8,053 nucleotides of DNA, taken from assembly GCF_000716535.1 (NCBI RefSeq), contig NZ_JNWV01000089.1, positions 1 to 8,053 of the forward strand, given 5' to 3'. Below are positions 1 through 6,610 of the stretch, piece by piece. The notes under the pieces were generated by a model, which saw nothing but the letters and a program-made list of their open reading frames with translations, ran no database searches and was not told the origin of the DNA. The translations under genes were made by a program, and so were the position numbers. How positions within the stretch are numbered: position 1 is the first letter of the stretch; every line of letters begins with the position of its first letter. Origin of the DNA: Streptomyces flaveolus. GTDB lineage: Bacteria; Actinomycetota; Actinomycetes; Streptomycetales; Streptomycetaceae.

Positions 1-1
1 C

Positions 2-112
2 GACCGAGCAGCTCGTGAGATGCGGCTTTACAGCGATGCGCTGCACACACCCCACCTCACGGCTGCCGACCTCTGCCGCCGCCACCTCGCAGCTGCCTCT
101 GAAAAGGAATGA
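2..112 (+). CDS. C-terminal end of an unrecognised protein (5' partial)
   Basis: The frame starting at base 2 is open from the window edge to a TGA at 110-112 and encodes about 36 residues. It reads as an ordinary soluble helical tail, including LYSDALHTPHLTAADLCRR and ending AAASEKE. The other plus frames here are a quick stop (frame 1) or an Arg/Pro-rich low-complexity frame, so this one looks most like protein. The rest of the gene lies upstream of the window, so family and function cannot be named. The G-rich tract of the neighbouring minus-strand relic begins just downstream, making the two convergent. The call rests on amino-acid composition over a short stretch. Confidence 0.45.
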   Translation, partial: DRAAREMRLYSDALHTPHLTAADLCRRHLAAASEKE

Positions 113-612
113 CCCGCCGACCCGGCGAACTTTCCCGGTCAGAGCACTAGCCAGCCGCCGTGGGCTGTCGTCGGCTGTCGGCCGTGAGCCGTCGGGTCAT
201 CGGCTGCCGGGCCGGGCGCCCGCCGGTTCCTGTCGCTACCGTCAGCCCGTACCTGCCGCCGGTTTCCTGCCGCCGCGCCCATGCTGCCTGTCACCGCGGC
301 CCCGCCGTTCTCGGTCCTCGGCTGCGCCGTGCCGCTGCCCGCCCTGTGTCCCGGGGGCGGCGAGCTGCCGGCAAGCCGGCCGCATCGCTGTGACTGCGCG
401 CCGGTCTCCCGATCGCCCCGGCACACGGCCTCGCCGGTGCCGTGCTTTTTGTCCTGGCCCGCCCCCTGTCTCCCCCTGTCCCCGCCCGCGTGGGTCGAGC
501 CGGCTGTGCCGATCCCACCCCTGCCTTCACCTGGCCGTCCCGCAGCCTGCGTCGCTGCGTCGCTGCGCGGCCTCTCCTGCTGGGGCCTGTCCCCGCCCGC
601 TGGCCGTCCGCC

Positions 613-794
613 GCCCGGCTGTCCCACCGGTGGCCGTGTCCACCGTGCCGTGTCGGGCCGTATGCCGCCGGCCAGCCTGTGCGGGTCCCGGCCGGGCAAG
701 CCTCCGGGCCGCCGGCCGCTTGGTGGCCTGCCCGCGCCGTGCCCCGCTGCGCCTTCCGCCCCCCGGGCCCTCACACGCCCGGCTGTCCCACCGG
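613..794. repeat. 18-base perfect direct repeat pair inside the G-rich tract
   Basis: Bases 613-630 and 777-794 are identical (GCCCGGCTGTCCCACCGG on plus), 164 bases apart. The flanks are similar in composition but not identical. 164 is not a multiple of three, so the two copies would be read in different frames. That fits a decayed or slipping coil-coding repeat, or a non-coding repeat. In DNA this biased, an 18-base match is suggestive but not strong. Confidence 0.55.
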
Positions 795-1241
795 CGCCCC
801 GCCCGCCCCGCTGCCCGTGCCGCCGTCCTTCCGCTCCCGCGGCCAGCCACCCGCCGCACCGGCAGCCCTGGGCCGGCGGCCGGACGGGCCCCGTTCCCGC
901 CTGTCTGGGCCCGGCCGCCCTGCGCCCGGGCCTGCCGCCGTACCTCCCGCGCCTCCGCGCCGCCCCCGGCGCACCCCTGCCGTGGTGCGGCCGTGCGGCG
1001 CCGTGCTCGAAGGCGGCCTCTCGCCGTCCGGCCGTCGTGGCCCCTGCCGCGCCTTTGGCCGTCCGCGTCCGGCCTCCGGCCGTCCGTCGGCGGCCCGGCC
1101 GTCCCGGCCACCGCGCCATGCCGGTCCCTGGCCGTCCGGAGGCTTGCGCCGAGCTGCGCGGCATCCTGGCGGCTCGGCCGTGCAACGGCCGTTCCGGCCG
1201 TGCGGCGCCCGCCGCCGCTCGTCCCGCGTGCTGCTCCCCGT

Positions 1242-1662
1242 CTGTCCGCGGTTGCGGAGGCTGGGCCGCCGGCCGCCGGCCGCCTGCCGTCCCCCGTCCT
1301 GCGGCCCGCCCCGCATGCTGCGCCCGCCGCCGCGCCTGCCCCACCCGCTGCGCCCGTGCCGCGCCACCCCGCCGTCCGCGCCCGCCGCTGTTTCCTCCGC
1401 GCCTCGGCGCCGTTCCCCGGCGGTCTGGCGGGCCCGCGCTCGTCCCGCCGTGTTCGTGTGTTCCCGCCCGTGCCGGTGTGGCCGTGTTCCCCGTCCGCTC
1501 GTGGACGGGCCGCCGTACTGTGCCGGCCTGCGGCGCCTCGTCCCGCCGCCCTTGGGCCTGCGTGCGCCGTCCCGCCCGCCGCCTGTCCGGCCGCCCGAGC
1601 TGCCGCCACGCCCGGCGGCCGTGCGGTGCCGCCCCTGCCTGTCCGCCGTTGCGGAGGCCGGG
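1242..1662. repeat. 24-base imperfect direct repeat pair inside the G-rich tract
   Basis: Bases 1242-1265 and 1639-1662 match at 22 of 24 positions; the shared core is GTTGCGGAGGC. The second copy lies directly beside the module at 1611-1631 that recurs at 2508-2528. The copies are 397 bases apart, again not a multiple of three. On the minus strand one frame of the core reads Ala-Ser-Ala-Thr-Ala, as expected for an Ala-rich coil. Confidence 0.5.
1611..1631. repeat. Shared module, copy A (also at 2508-2528; related at 7975-8053)
   Basis: These 21 bases are identical to 2508-2528 (core GGCGGCCGTGCGGTGCCG). Both copies are followed, some 55-65 bases further right, by a GCCGTACTT motif. The right edge of the window (7975-8053) has a close relative of the longer 2513-2590 version. 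The modules tie the separate G-rich tracts together as copies of one ancestral sequence. Confidence 0.6.
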
Positions 1663-2012
1663 GCGCCTCGCCGTCCACGCTTGCAGCCGTACTTCCCGTA
1701 CTTCTGCGGCTCCCGCCGCCCGCCGTCTGGTCCTCCGCGCATCGGACCGGACCGCCGGGCCGCGTCGTGCCCGCACCGGTCCTTCCGGCCGCGCGCCGGG
1801 CCGCCTCCCGCCGGCCGGGCCGGCGCGGGCCCCCGGACCCCGCGCCCGCTGCGCCCGTGTGGACGCTCACGATATTCCCCAGCCAGAAGTGCACGGTCTC
1901 TTCCCCCCAGGGGGATCCCGCAGTCCACGTCGGAGGCCGTCGCTGAGTGGAGGGGCGCCGATGCTCCGACCCGGTGTCCTGCGTCGGCCGAACGCGCTGA
2001 TAGAACCCCGCC

Positions 2013-2423
2013 ATGACATACCGATTCACCGCTCGTGTTGCCACAACAGAGATCGACCCTGACGGCTACTTCACCGAAGCTGCTCTCGCTGAAGAAGCGG
2101 ACGGAAGCGGATTCATCTTGATGTTCATGGCGGGCGAGGACGACCCAGATGAACAGGAGGTCGCCATGGGCATGGACACGCACTGCCTGGTCACAGCCGG
2201 ACAGGGCACCGCCTATGGCTGCGTGCGCGAAGCCGTTCTGACGGGCAAGGTCCTCCGCGTCTCGCTCGACCCCGACGCACTGGAAAACCTGCGGTTGAGC
2301 GACAGCGAGGTCGAGGCCGTCATCGAAGCACCGGACGAGGATGTCGTCCAGTTCCGTAAAGTCCTCGCCCAGGTGCTCGCCTACGGACGTGCGGACGCTT
2401 TGCCCGTTCGTGTAGCCGTCTGA
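2013..2423 (+). CDS. Imm10 family immunity protein (orphan)
   Basis: An intact 136-residue acidic protein starting MTYRFTARVATTEIDPDGYF and ending in TGA. The pattern matches what I recall of Imm10: a TEID-DGYF opening, an LMFMAGEDDPDEQEVAMGMDT core, a short helix and an EVEAVIEAPDED segment near the end. Length is typical for an immunity protein, with no signal peptide or membrane segment, so it should be cytoplasmic. Imm10 proteins are known as immunity partners in polymorphic toxin systems and are often found without a toxin. No toxin domain or secretion gene is visible here, so an orphan immunity gene is inferred. There is no clear Shine-Dalgarno sequence before 2013; the start is the first ATG of the frame and fits the family opening. 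It converges with the HTH relic on the minus strand. The family is recalled, not searched. Confidence 0.75.
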   Translation: MTYRFTARVATTEIDPDGYFTEAALAEEADGSGFILMFMAGEDDPDEQEVAMGMDTHCLVTAGQGTAYGCVREAVLTGKVLRVSLDPDALENLRLSDSEVEAVIEAPDEDVVQFRKVLAQVLAYGRADALPVRVAV

Positions 2424-2427
2424 GCCG

Positions 2428-2441
2428 GTCATCGGACCGAG
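2428..2441. terminator. Small hairpin between convergent genes (weak terminator candidate)
   Basis: CGGTC at 2428-2432 pairs with GACCG at 2437-2441 across a four-base loop, starting four bases after the immunity gene's stop. It lies in the 33-base gap between the convergent ends of the Imm10 gene and the minus-strand HTH relic. The stem is only five pairs and no T-run follows, so it may be chance. Confidence 0.2.
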
Positions 2442-2456
2442 TTCGCGGGTGGGGAA

Positions 2457-3274
2457 TTACGTGAAGCCGACGGCGCGATCCGTGGGGAACTGCATGACTG
2501 TCGACAGCCCGGCGGCCGTGCGGTGCCGTGCCCGGAGAACGCCCGTCGCCCGGCCCGGCCGCGTCCGCGCCCGCTGCCGTACTTTCCGCGCCCGCTGTCC
2601 TGTCGCCCCCGGCGATGTCGCGCTCGCGCCATGCCCGCTCGCGTCCCGCGCCCGGTCGTCGTGCCCGCGTCCGGCACCCGGCCGCGCCCGGGCCGCAGTG
2701 CCGCTGCCGTGCTGTGTCGGCCCGCGCGCAGCGTCCCGCCGGGCTGGGCTGGGTCCGGCTGCCCGCGCCCGTGTTGTTGCTCGTCGTGCACCCCGGCGCG
2801 GTCCCGGCCCGGCTGCCCGCCGGGGCCGTCCGGCTGTCTCCGGCAAGCTGGGTCTGGCCCGCGGCATGATGCCGGGGTGCTCGGGTGAGGCGGCCAGCAG
2901 CCGCAGGCCCGCGACCGCCAGCAGCCGCCTGAACCTTCTTGGTGGCCCCGCCCGTCCCGCCCCGGTGGTGATGCCGCGTCCGGGTACGTACCCCTGCCGG
3001 CTTTCCACACTGGCTTAGGGCGTACGGCGGCCTTGGGGCCCGCGCCCGCCCGGCCTTCTTCTCGCCGGTACCCGCGTTCCGGGCGCATGAGGGGACGGTG
3101 TAGTGGATGGGAAGACGTCCGTTCAGGGCGCGGTACAGGATGCTTGCCGAGACGGGTACGCCCCGGGGGCCATCTGGTCGTGCGAGGGAGTGGAAGGTGG
3201 GCCGCCCCCTCGTGGCCCGCAGCCGGCCGTGCGGCCGCGCGAGCTCCACAGGCTCGGCCGGGCGGCGGCCTCAT
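2457..3274 (-). pseudogene. Broken XRE-like double helix-turn-helix protein with low-complexity tail
   Basis: Read on the minus strand, one frame at about 3198-3094 gives a helix-turn-helix signature of the actinomycete XRE type: FHSLARPDG, then VSASILYRALNGRLP and a short following helix. About 20 residues later a different frame (about 2960-2826) gives a second one: GITTGAGRA, RRLLAVAGLRLLAASPEHPG, IMPRA. The stretch between is readable only by switching frames, so at least one frameshift separates them. After the second HTH comes an Arg/Ala/Gly-rich tail with coil character (EVRQRARTR near 2580). That frame stops at a TAA at 2457-2459 after MQFPTDRAVGFT. Intact relatives would be cytoplasmic DNA-binding regulators, possibly self-associating through the tail; that role is family knowledge plus inference. 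The left end converges with the immunity gene. The start is uncertain and may lie beyond 3274. Confidence 0.55.
2508..2590. repeat. Shared module, copy B, in the tail of the HTH relic
   Basis: Its first 21 bases (2508-2528) are identical to 1611-1631. The longer stretch 2513-2590 aligns with 7975-8053, with about eight mismatches and one six-base gap. The gap is a multiple of three, suggesting these two copies diverged while a frame was still under some constraint. Shared landmarks are TGCGGTGCCGTGCCCGGAG and GTCCGCGCCCGC followed by GCCGTACT. Confidence 0.6.
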
Positions 3275-3344
3275 CCGCGGTCCCCGCGCGCGCCCGCCGC
3301 CGCGGACGGCACCGGCTGCGGCCCCGAGCCGGGCGCCGCTCCTC

Positions 3345-3837
3345 TGCGCTCGGCGACGTCCCTGGACGCGAGTGGAGGATCTGCTGGAGCTGGCCGCCGC
3401 GGCCGGTCCGCTCGCGGCCGCCGCCGCTCTGGCCGGCGCCCCGGACGCGGGCGCCGCCGGCTACGCCCTGGGCTGCAGCGGCTCGTGGCGGCCGCCCCCG
3501 TCGTCTGGACCGTCGACGTCCCTCGGGTACTGCACGTCCTGGCCCGGCCGGAGCGCGCCGTTTCTACCTCGCCGCCGCGGCGAGTGCCGCGCTCACTCTC
3601 AGCCGCGCCCTGCCCGCCGCCGCCAATCCCAATGTGCTCGACGGTGGTCGCCAACTCATTGATGCCCCGCCCGGGCCAGGACGGCAACGGCGCGTCGTGC
3701 GATGGCAGCACCCGCCGCCAGGCGGCCGGCGACGCGGTCGGTGGCTCGCCGAGGCGGCCGAGCGCCCTCCCGGGACCGCGGCGATCGCGAGCACGGGAAG
3801 CTTGCACCTGTCGGTCACGACGCTGGTTATGGTGCCA
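3345..3837 (+). pseudogene. Unrecognised plus-strand gene broken by several frameshifts
   Basis: Successive plus-strand segments have strong third-position GC and protein-like composition, each in a different frame. Segment one (about 3372-3471) reads VEDLLELAAAAGPL...GYALG. Segment two (3473-3556) reads LQRLVAAAPVVWTVDVPRVL and continues to ARPER. Segment three (3559-3661) reads RFYLAAAASAALTLSRAL and continues to NVLDGGRQLID. A last one (about 3739-3837) reads RWLAEAAERPPGTAA and SLHLSVTTLVMV. The first two switches are each explained by one missing base (GGCCTG to GGCTG near 3472, and one near 3557). This looks like a real helical protein of perhaps 160 residues, not chance. I do not recognise the family. 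It runs away from the HTH relic and toward the crystallin J1-type gene. Start and end are approximate. Confidence 0.45.
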
Positions 3838-3888
3838 AAACTGCGTGGTTGCTCAGCTCGCGGCGCCGGTAACGTCCGGTGTCCCGAT

Positions 3889-3903
3889 CCGCCGTACCGG
3901 CGG
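3889..3903. promoter_or_regulatory. Short hairpin upstream of the crystallin J1-type gene
   Basis: CCGCCG (3889-3894) and CGGCGG (3898-3903) form a six-pair stem around TAC, ending 23 bases before the chosen start codon at 3927. It could be an operator half, a transcript structure or the end of the upstream relic. In DNA this GC-rich such stems are common. Confidence 0.2.
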
Positions 3904-3926
3904 CCTACGTTCAGAGAGCGATGCAG

Positions 3927-4280
3927 ATGACCAGCCAGCGCGCAACGACGATCCTGTGGCGTCCCACCGGTCCCAAGGAGCTGGATCTGGTTCGGAAGCT
4001 GAACTGGCGTGCCTGGCCGCCCCGGCTGCCCGAGCAGCCGATCTTCTACCCGGTCCTCAACGAGGACTACGCGGTCAGGATCGCGCGGGACTGGAACGTA
4101 AAACACGATGGCGCCGGCTTCGTCACTCGTTTCGAGGTCGAGTCGGACTTCTTGAGCCGGTATCCCGTCCAGCAGGCAGGTGGACAGACGATCCTCGAGC
4201 TGTGGGTTCCGGCCGAGGAGTTGGCCGACTTCAACGCCCACATCGTCGGCGAGATCCAGGTGATCCACGAGTTCCGCTGA
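3927..4280 (+). CDS. ADP-ribosylation/crystallin J1-type protein
   Basis: An intact 117-residue protein. The body matches the pattern I recall for small actinomycete proteins annotated ADP-ribosylation/crystallin J1: TILWRPTGPKELDLV, then WRAWPPRLPEQPIFYPVLN, EDYAVRIARDWNVKH, FVTRFEVESDFLSRYPVQQ, and ILELWVPAEELADFNAHIVG with a short charged end. Length is normal for that group. The biochemical role of these short proteins is not established; the name alone does not show hydrolase activity, and no catalytic motif is evident. It is soluble, with no signal or membrane segment. I chose ATG 3927 over 3921 because an AGAGAG at 3913-3918 lies eight bases upstream and the family usually starts with a short MT-type leader. 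It appears monocistronic; about 350 bases separate it from the TPR gene. Confidence 0.75.
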   Translation: MTSQRATTILWRPTGPKELDLVRKLNWRAWPPRLPEQPIFYPVLNEDYAVRIARDWNVKHDGAGFVTRFEVESDFLSRYPVQQAGGQTILELWVPAEELADFNAHIVGEIQVIHEFR

Positions 4281-4343
4281 GGTGGGGAGGCCCGCTGAGA
4301 GGCACGCTGGCCCGGTGCGATGATTTCGGCGTGGCTGGTGTGA

Positions 4344-4565
4344 TCACGGCGTCGGAGCCAGCTTGGACAGCCCCGTCACCAGGTTCCGCCCGCGCGCCTT
4401 CGGGAGCTGGCGACCGTGCTGCGGCGCGAGGGTGCCAACGCGGCCTGCAGACGGTGGCACAACCTGTTGCAAAGCCATGGACGGCTGGGTTCGGCTGCCC
4501 AAATCAGACTCTCCGAAAGAAGCCGACGGCCAGGGCGGGCGTTGAGGAGCGCGTGCGGCCGCTGA
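4344..4565 (+). other. Intergenic stretch with a possible coding remnant
   Basis: The 357 bases between the crystallin J1-type gene and the TPR gene hold no complete gene that I can support. One plus frame is open from 4344 to a TGA at 4563-4565. It contains ARLRELATVLRREGANAA and then RRWHNLLQSHGRLG, which reads like a helical, basic domain. It has no upstream ATG, and GTG appears only inside it. It may be the end of a lost gene or chance. The last 70 bases before 4638 should hold the TPR promoter, but no convincing -35/-10 pair was seen. Confidence 0.25.
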
Positions 4566-4622
4566 AAAGCGTCCGTCTTTCACTGTGAGGTGGGGATAGC
4601 CTCGGCGCTGCCATGGTCCAAC

Positions 4623-4630
4623 GGGAGGGG
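4623..4630 (+). promoter_or_regulatory. Ribosome binding site deciding the TPR gene start
   Basis: GGGAGGGG ends seven bases before ATG 4638 and fits the actinomycete anti-Shine-Dalgarno sequence. A longer frame beginning at ATG 4590 has no such site and would add a Gly/Arg-rich leader unlike the helical start, so 4638 is preferred. Confidence 0.65.
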
Positions 4631-4637
4631 TAGGGGT

Positions 4638-5285
4638 ATGCATGGACGGGGCTGGATCGAGCGTGCGGGAGAGCTGTTCGAAGCGGCGATGTTCGGCGGG
4701 GACACGTCCGCGATGGACCGGTCCGATGACCTGCTGAACGCCGTCGAGGCGCCGCTTTGCATGGCGCGGGGCAAGGTGTTGCACGTCCGCTTCCTGAACG
4801 ACCGCGAGGAGAACAGCGAGGAACTGGTGTTGTTCGAGCGTGCGGCCGAGTTGTACGAGCGTCTGGGGGATGCGTCGGGTGAGGCGGACGCGTTGTTCTG
4901 GGTTGGCTGCTGGCACCAGGTGGTCAAGGGCGACGGCACCACCGGCAGGCCGTACTTCGAGCGGTCGTACGGGCTGGCGAAATCCGTCGACGACCGGATG
5001 ACGATGTCGTATGCGATTCGCCACCTGGGCTTCGCCGACAAGGACGCAGGCCACTTCGATCAGGCTCGCGAGCGGCTGACCGAGTCGGTGACCCTGCGCC
5101 GGGAGATCGGTTTTAGGCCAGGGGAAGCTGCCGGCCTGGTGGCGTTGGCCTACCTCGCGGCCGAAACCGGCGACCCATCGGCGGCGTTCGATCACCTCGA
5201 CGAGGCCCAGTCGGTTGCCGAAAGCTGTGGCGCCAAGGCCGTGTCGGGGTGGATCGAGCGAGCCCGCACGCTCATCCGCTCCTAA
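4638..5285 (+). CDS. Tetratricopeptide (TPR) repeat protein
   Basis: An intact 215-residue, all-helical, soluble protein. TPR-like helical pairs are visible: ELVLFERAAELYERLGDASG followed by EADALFWVGCWHQVV (about residues 60-95), RPYFERSYGLAKSVDD with MSYAIRHLGFADKDAG (about 100-135), QARERLTESVTLRREIGF with AAGLVALAYLAAETGD, and a last AFDHLDEAQSVAES helix capped by SGWIERARTLIRS. The N-terminal part (RAGELFEAAMFGGDTSAMD) is a less canonical helical lead-in, as in actinomycete stand-alone TPR proteins of about this length. TPR units are protein-binding scaffolds; the partner cannot be told from the sequence, and there is no attached DNA-binding or enzymatic domain. It is apparently monocistronic. 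Beyond its stop lies the convergent end of a broken minus-strand gene. Confidence 0.8.
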   Translation: MHGRGWIERAGELFEAAMFGGDTSAMDRSDDLLNAVEAPLCMARGKVLHVRFLNDREENSEELVLFERAAELYERLGDASGEADALFWVGCWHQVVKGDGTTGRPYFERSYGLAKSVDDRMTMSYAIRHLGFADKDAGHFDQARERLTESVTLRREIGFRPGEAAGLVALAYLAAETGDPSAAFDHLDEAQSVAESCGAKAVSGWIERARTLIRS

Positions 5286-5362
5286 CCTCCGATGGGGAAC
5301 TGCTGACCTACCGCGCTTGGGTTCAGTCCGCCTGCTGCGTCGATGCCGTGGCAGGTCGGGTA

Positions 5363-5822
5363 TCAGTGCATGCCGGGCTGGTCCGGCTCTGCACGCCGTT
5401 CGGCGGTGAACTTGTCGGTCCGGAAGCGGGCGATGTCCAGGAACATCCCCTCGCTCGCCGTCGCCCGGGCCCGGCGCCCCCCGTGCGGTGCCCGCCGGCC
5501 GTTCGCCCGCCCGTGCCGCCGCGTGCCGCAGTGCTGCTGCGCCCCGTCCGTCTGGCCGCGACGTGCCCGAAGCCGTGTCGCCGGACCCGTCGGCCGCCCG
5601 GCCGCGCACGCGCCGCCGCTGTCCCGGCCGCCCGGCTGTCTGCGTCGAGCTGGGTCTCTCCCGCGGCCTGGTCCGCGCGTGCTGCCCTCGGCCGAGCCGC
5701 TGCCCGCCCTGCCGTCCCGTCCGGCACCGGCGTGGCTTGGTGGTAGTAGAGCCGGAACTCCCCGGTAGCGTCGTGGCGCCAGATCGACGAACGGCGGGCG
5801 TACCGGTCCGCGAGGCGCTCAA
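5363..5822 (-). pseudogene. Broken unrecognised gene with an internal G-rich coil tract
   Basis: On the minus strand one frame runs from about 5822 (ERLADRYARRSS, IWRHDATGEFRLYYHQATP, VPDGTAG) into an Ala/Arg/Gly-rich stretch (RAARADQAAGETQLDADSRA). Around 5560-5680 the frame must shift by one. A second frame then gives MFLDIARFRTDKFTAERRAE and ends PDQPGMH with a TGA at 5363-5365. Both outer parts have strong third-position GC and protein-like residues, so they look like true N-side and C-side parts of one protein of about 150 residues. I do not recognise the family. The upstream end has no usable start: a TGA lies just before ERLAD and the integrase relic begins there, so the gene looks truncated by that junction. 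The middle shares the composition of the other G-rich tracts. Confidence 0.45.
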
Positions 5823-6289
5823 TTCACCCGACCCGGCCCATGCCGCCATCACCGCCCTGCTCGCCTTCCACGCCCTGCGCACACAGGAGTTCCGCCACCT
5901 CACCCTCACCGACCTCGACCTCGACCAGGGCCGCCTGCACCTGCCGGCGCGCACCATCGTCCTGGCCGAGCCCGTCCGGGCCCGCCTGGCCGCCTACCTC
6001 GGACACCGCCATCAGAGGTGGCCGAACACCGCCAACCCGCACCTGCTCCTCACCCACCGCAACGCAGCGACAACCACCCCGGCCAGCCGGCCCTGGCTGT
6101 ACCGCCACTACCCCTCCTTCAGCCACCTGCTGCGCGCCGACCGCATCATCGACGAAGCCCAGACGGCGGGGGGACACACGGATGATCTGCGAGCTGTTCG
6201 GTATCGGCATGCAGGCTGCCGCTCGCTACACCGACCCCTACACGGATGCGACTGCCGCGGCCACCAAACAGCTGGTGACGCCCCCTTGA
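5808..6289 (+). pseudogene. Tyrosine recombinase/integrase, C-terminal catalytic domain relic
   Basis: Residues in one plus frame (about 5808-6170) read as the catalytic domain of an actinomycete phage-type integrase: REALNSPDPAHAAITALLAF, then HALRTQEFRHLTLTDLDLDQ with the first catalytic Arg in the LRTQE box, a strand pair, and HLLRADRIIDEA carrying a His-x-x-Arg box. The continuation ICELFGIGMQAAARYTDPY, holding the expected nucleophilic Tyr, is in the next frame. It is reached by ignoring one base of the G6 run at 6168-6173. That frame stops at TGA 6287-6289. The N-terminal core-binding domain is missing; left of about 5808 the DNA instead encodes the minus-strand relic. Intact members insert and excise mobile elements by site-specific recombination. 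This copy should be inactive unless the G-run is an assembly error and the missing half lies elsewhere. Confidence 0.7.
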
Positions 6290-6496
6290 TTTCATGCGGC
6301 CGTTCCCGCCACACCTGCCTGTGCAGACCCGACGTGAACACACAAAGTCAGGAACGCCGACGACACCGCGACGTGGTATCGCATCGCCGCTCGCCTGTGT
6401 CGCGCCGTCGCGCACGTTCGGCAAGCTGCGGGCCCGCGGCGCGGTCAACGGCCCCGGCCTTCGCACCGCCGACGGCGCGAAATTCACCCGCGCAGG
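6290..6496 (+). other. Coding-like debris between integrase relic and YaaC gene
   Basis: No whole gene is visible. One plus frame open from 6338 reads DTATWYRIAARLCRAVAHV and then becomes low-complexity. A second frame (about 6420-6495) reads FGKLRARGAVNGPGLRTADG with better third-position GC. Both look like short gene pieces in different frames, and neither could be assigned to a family. The 6338 frame is the one that leads into the YaaC-like gene. Confidence 0.3.
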
Positions 6497-6610
6497 CTGT
6501 CCGATGAGGCATGGGAGCGGCTGCGGGCCAGCCGCTCGAAGCCGCCGGGCAGGGCCAACTCTGCCTCCCGCCGCAAGACCTACTCAGCAGCCCTTGAGCA
6601 GACCGAGCAG

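Larger units (their letters stand above)
139..1945 (-). pseudogene. Degraded low-complexity (Ala/Arg/Gly-rich, coiled-coil-like) gene; G-rich tract
   Basis: On the plus strand this stretch is overwhelmingly C, G and T with very little A, so the minus strand is T-poor and purine-rich. Such DNA gives long open frames in nearly every register, so ORF length is no evidence of coding. On the minus strand short stretches look like an Ala/Arg/Glu coil, for example AAEVREVRLQA near 1680-1715, but no single frame holds the pattern. At the minus-strand upstream end (1950-1860) one frame has good third-position GC and reads EETVHFWLGNIVSVHT. The tract shares a 21-base identical module with the tail of the HTH relic at 2457-3274, which supports its being a broken relative. 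Direct repeats occur inside it. Alternatives are a non-coding repeat array or a region assembled with errors. No start, stop or function can be assigned; the bounds are approximate. Confidence 0.4.

Noticed and set aside
696..1147. 12-base inverted repeat (696-707 and 1136-1147)
   Set aside because: The two arms are 428 bases apart in highly biased DNA, with no flanking symmetry, so it is likely chance.
1950..2014. Possible minus-strand start at 2014 reading MAGFYQRVRPTQD
   Set aside because: It would overlap head-on with the Imm10 start codon and has no ribosome binding site.
15..2062. Very long open frames on both strands across the left tract (up to about 640 residues)
   Set aside because: They result from lack of A/T and hence of stop codons. 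Products are Arg/Pro/Ala-rich low complexity in all registers, with no consistent third-position signal.
771..2432. Minus-strand frame overlapping the Imm10 gene
   Set aside because: Over 2013-2423 it is the shadow of a well-supported plus-strand gene.
3271..3807. Minus-strand frame of 178 residues opposite the frameshifted plus-strand gene
   Set aside because: Arg/Pro/Gly-rich with poor codon signal, while the plus strand has strong phase in successive frames.
4344..5957. Long minus-strand frame of 537 residues opposite the TPR gene
   Set aside because: Most of it is antisense to the clear TPR gene and the integrase relic. Only the part within 5363-5822 shows independent minus-strand coding signal, and that is in pieces.
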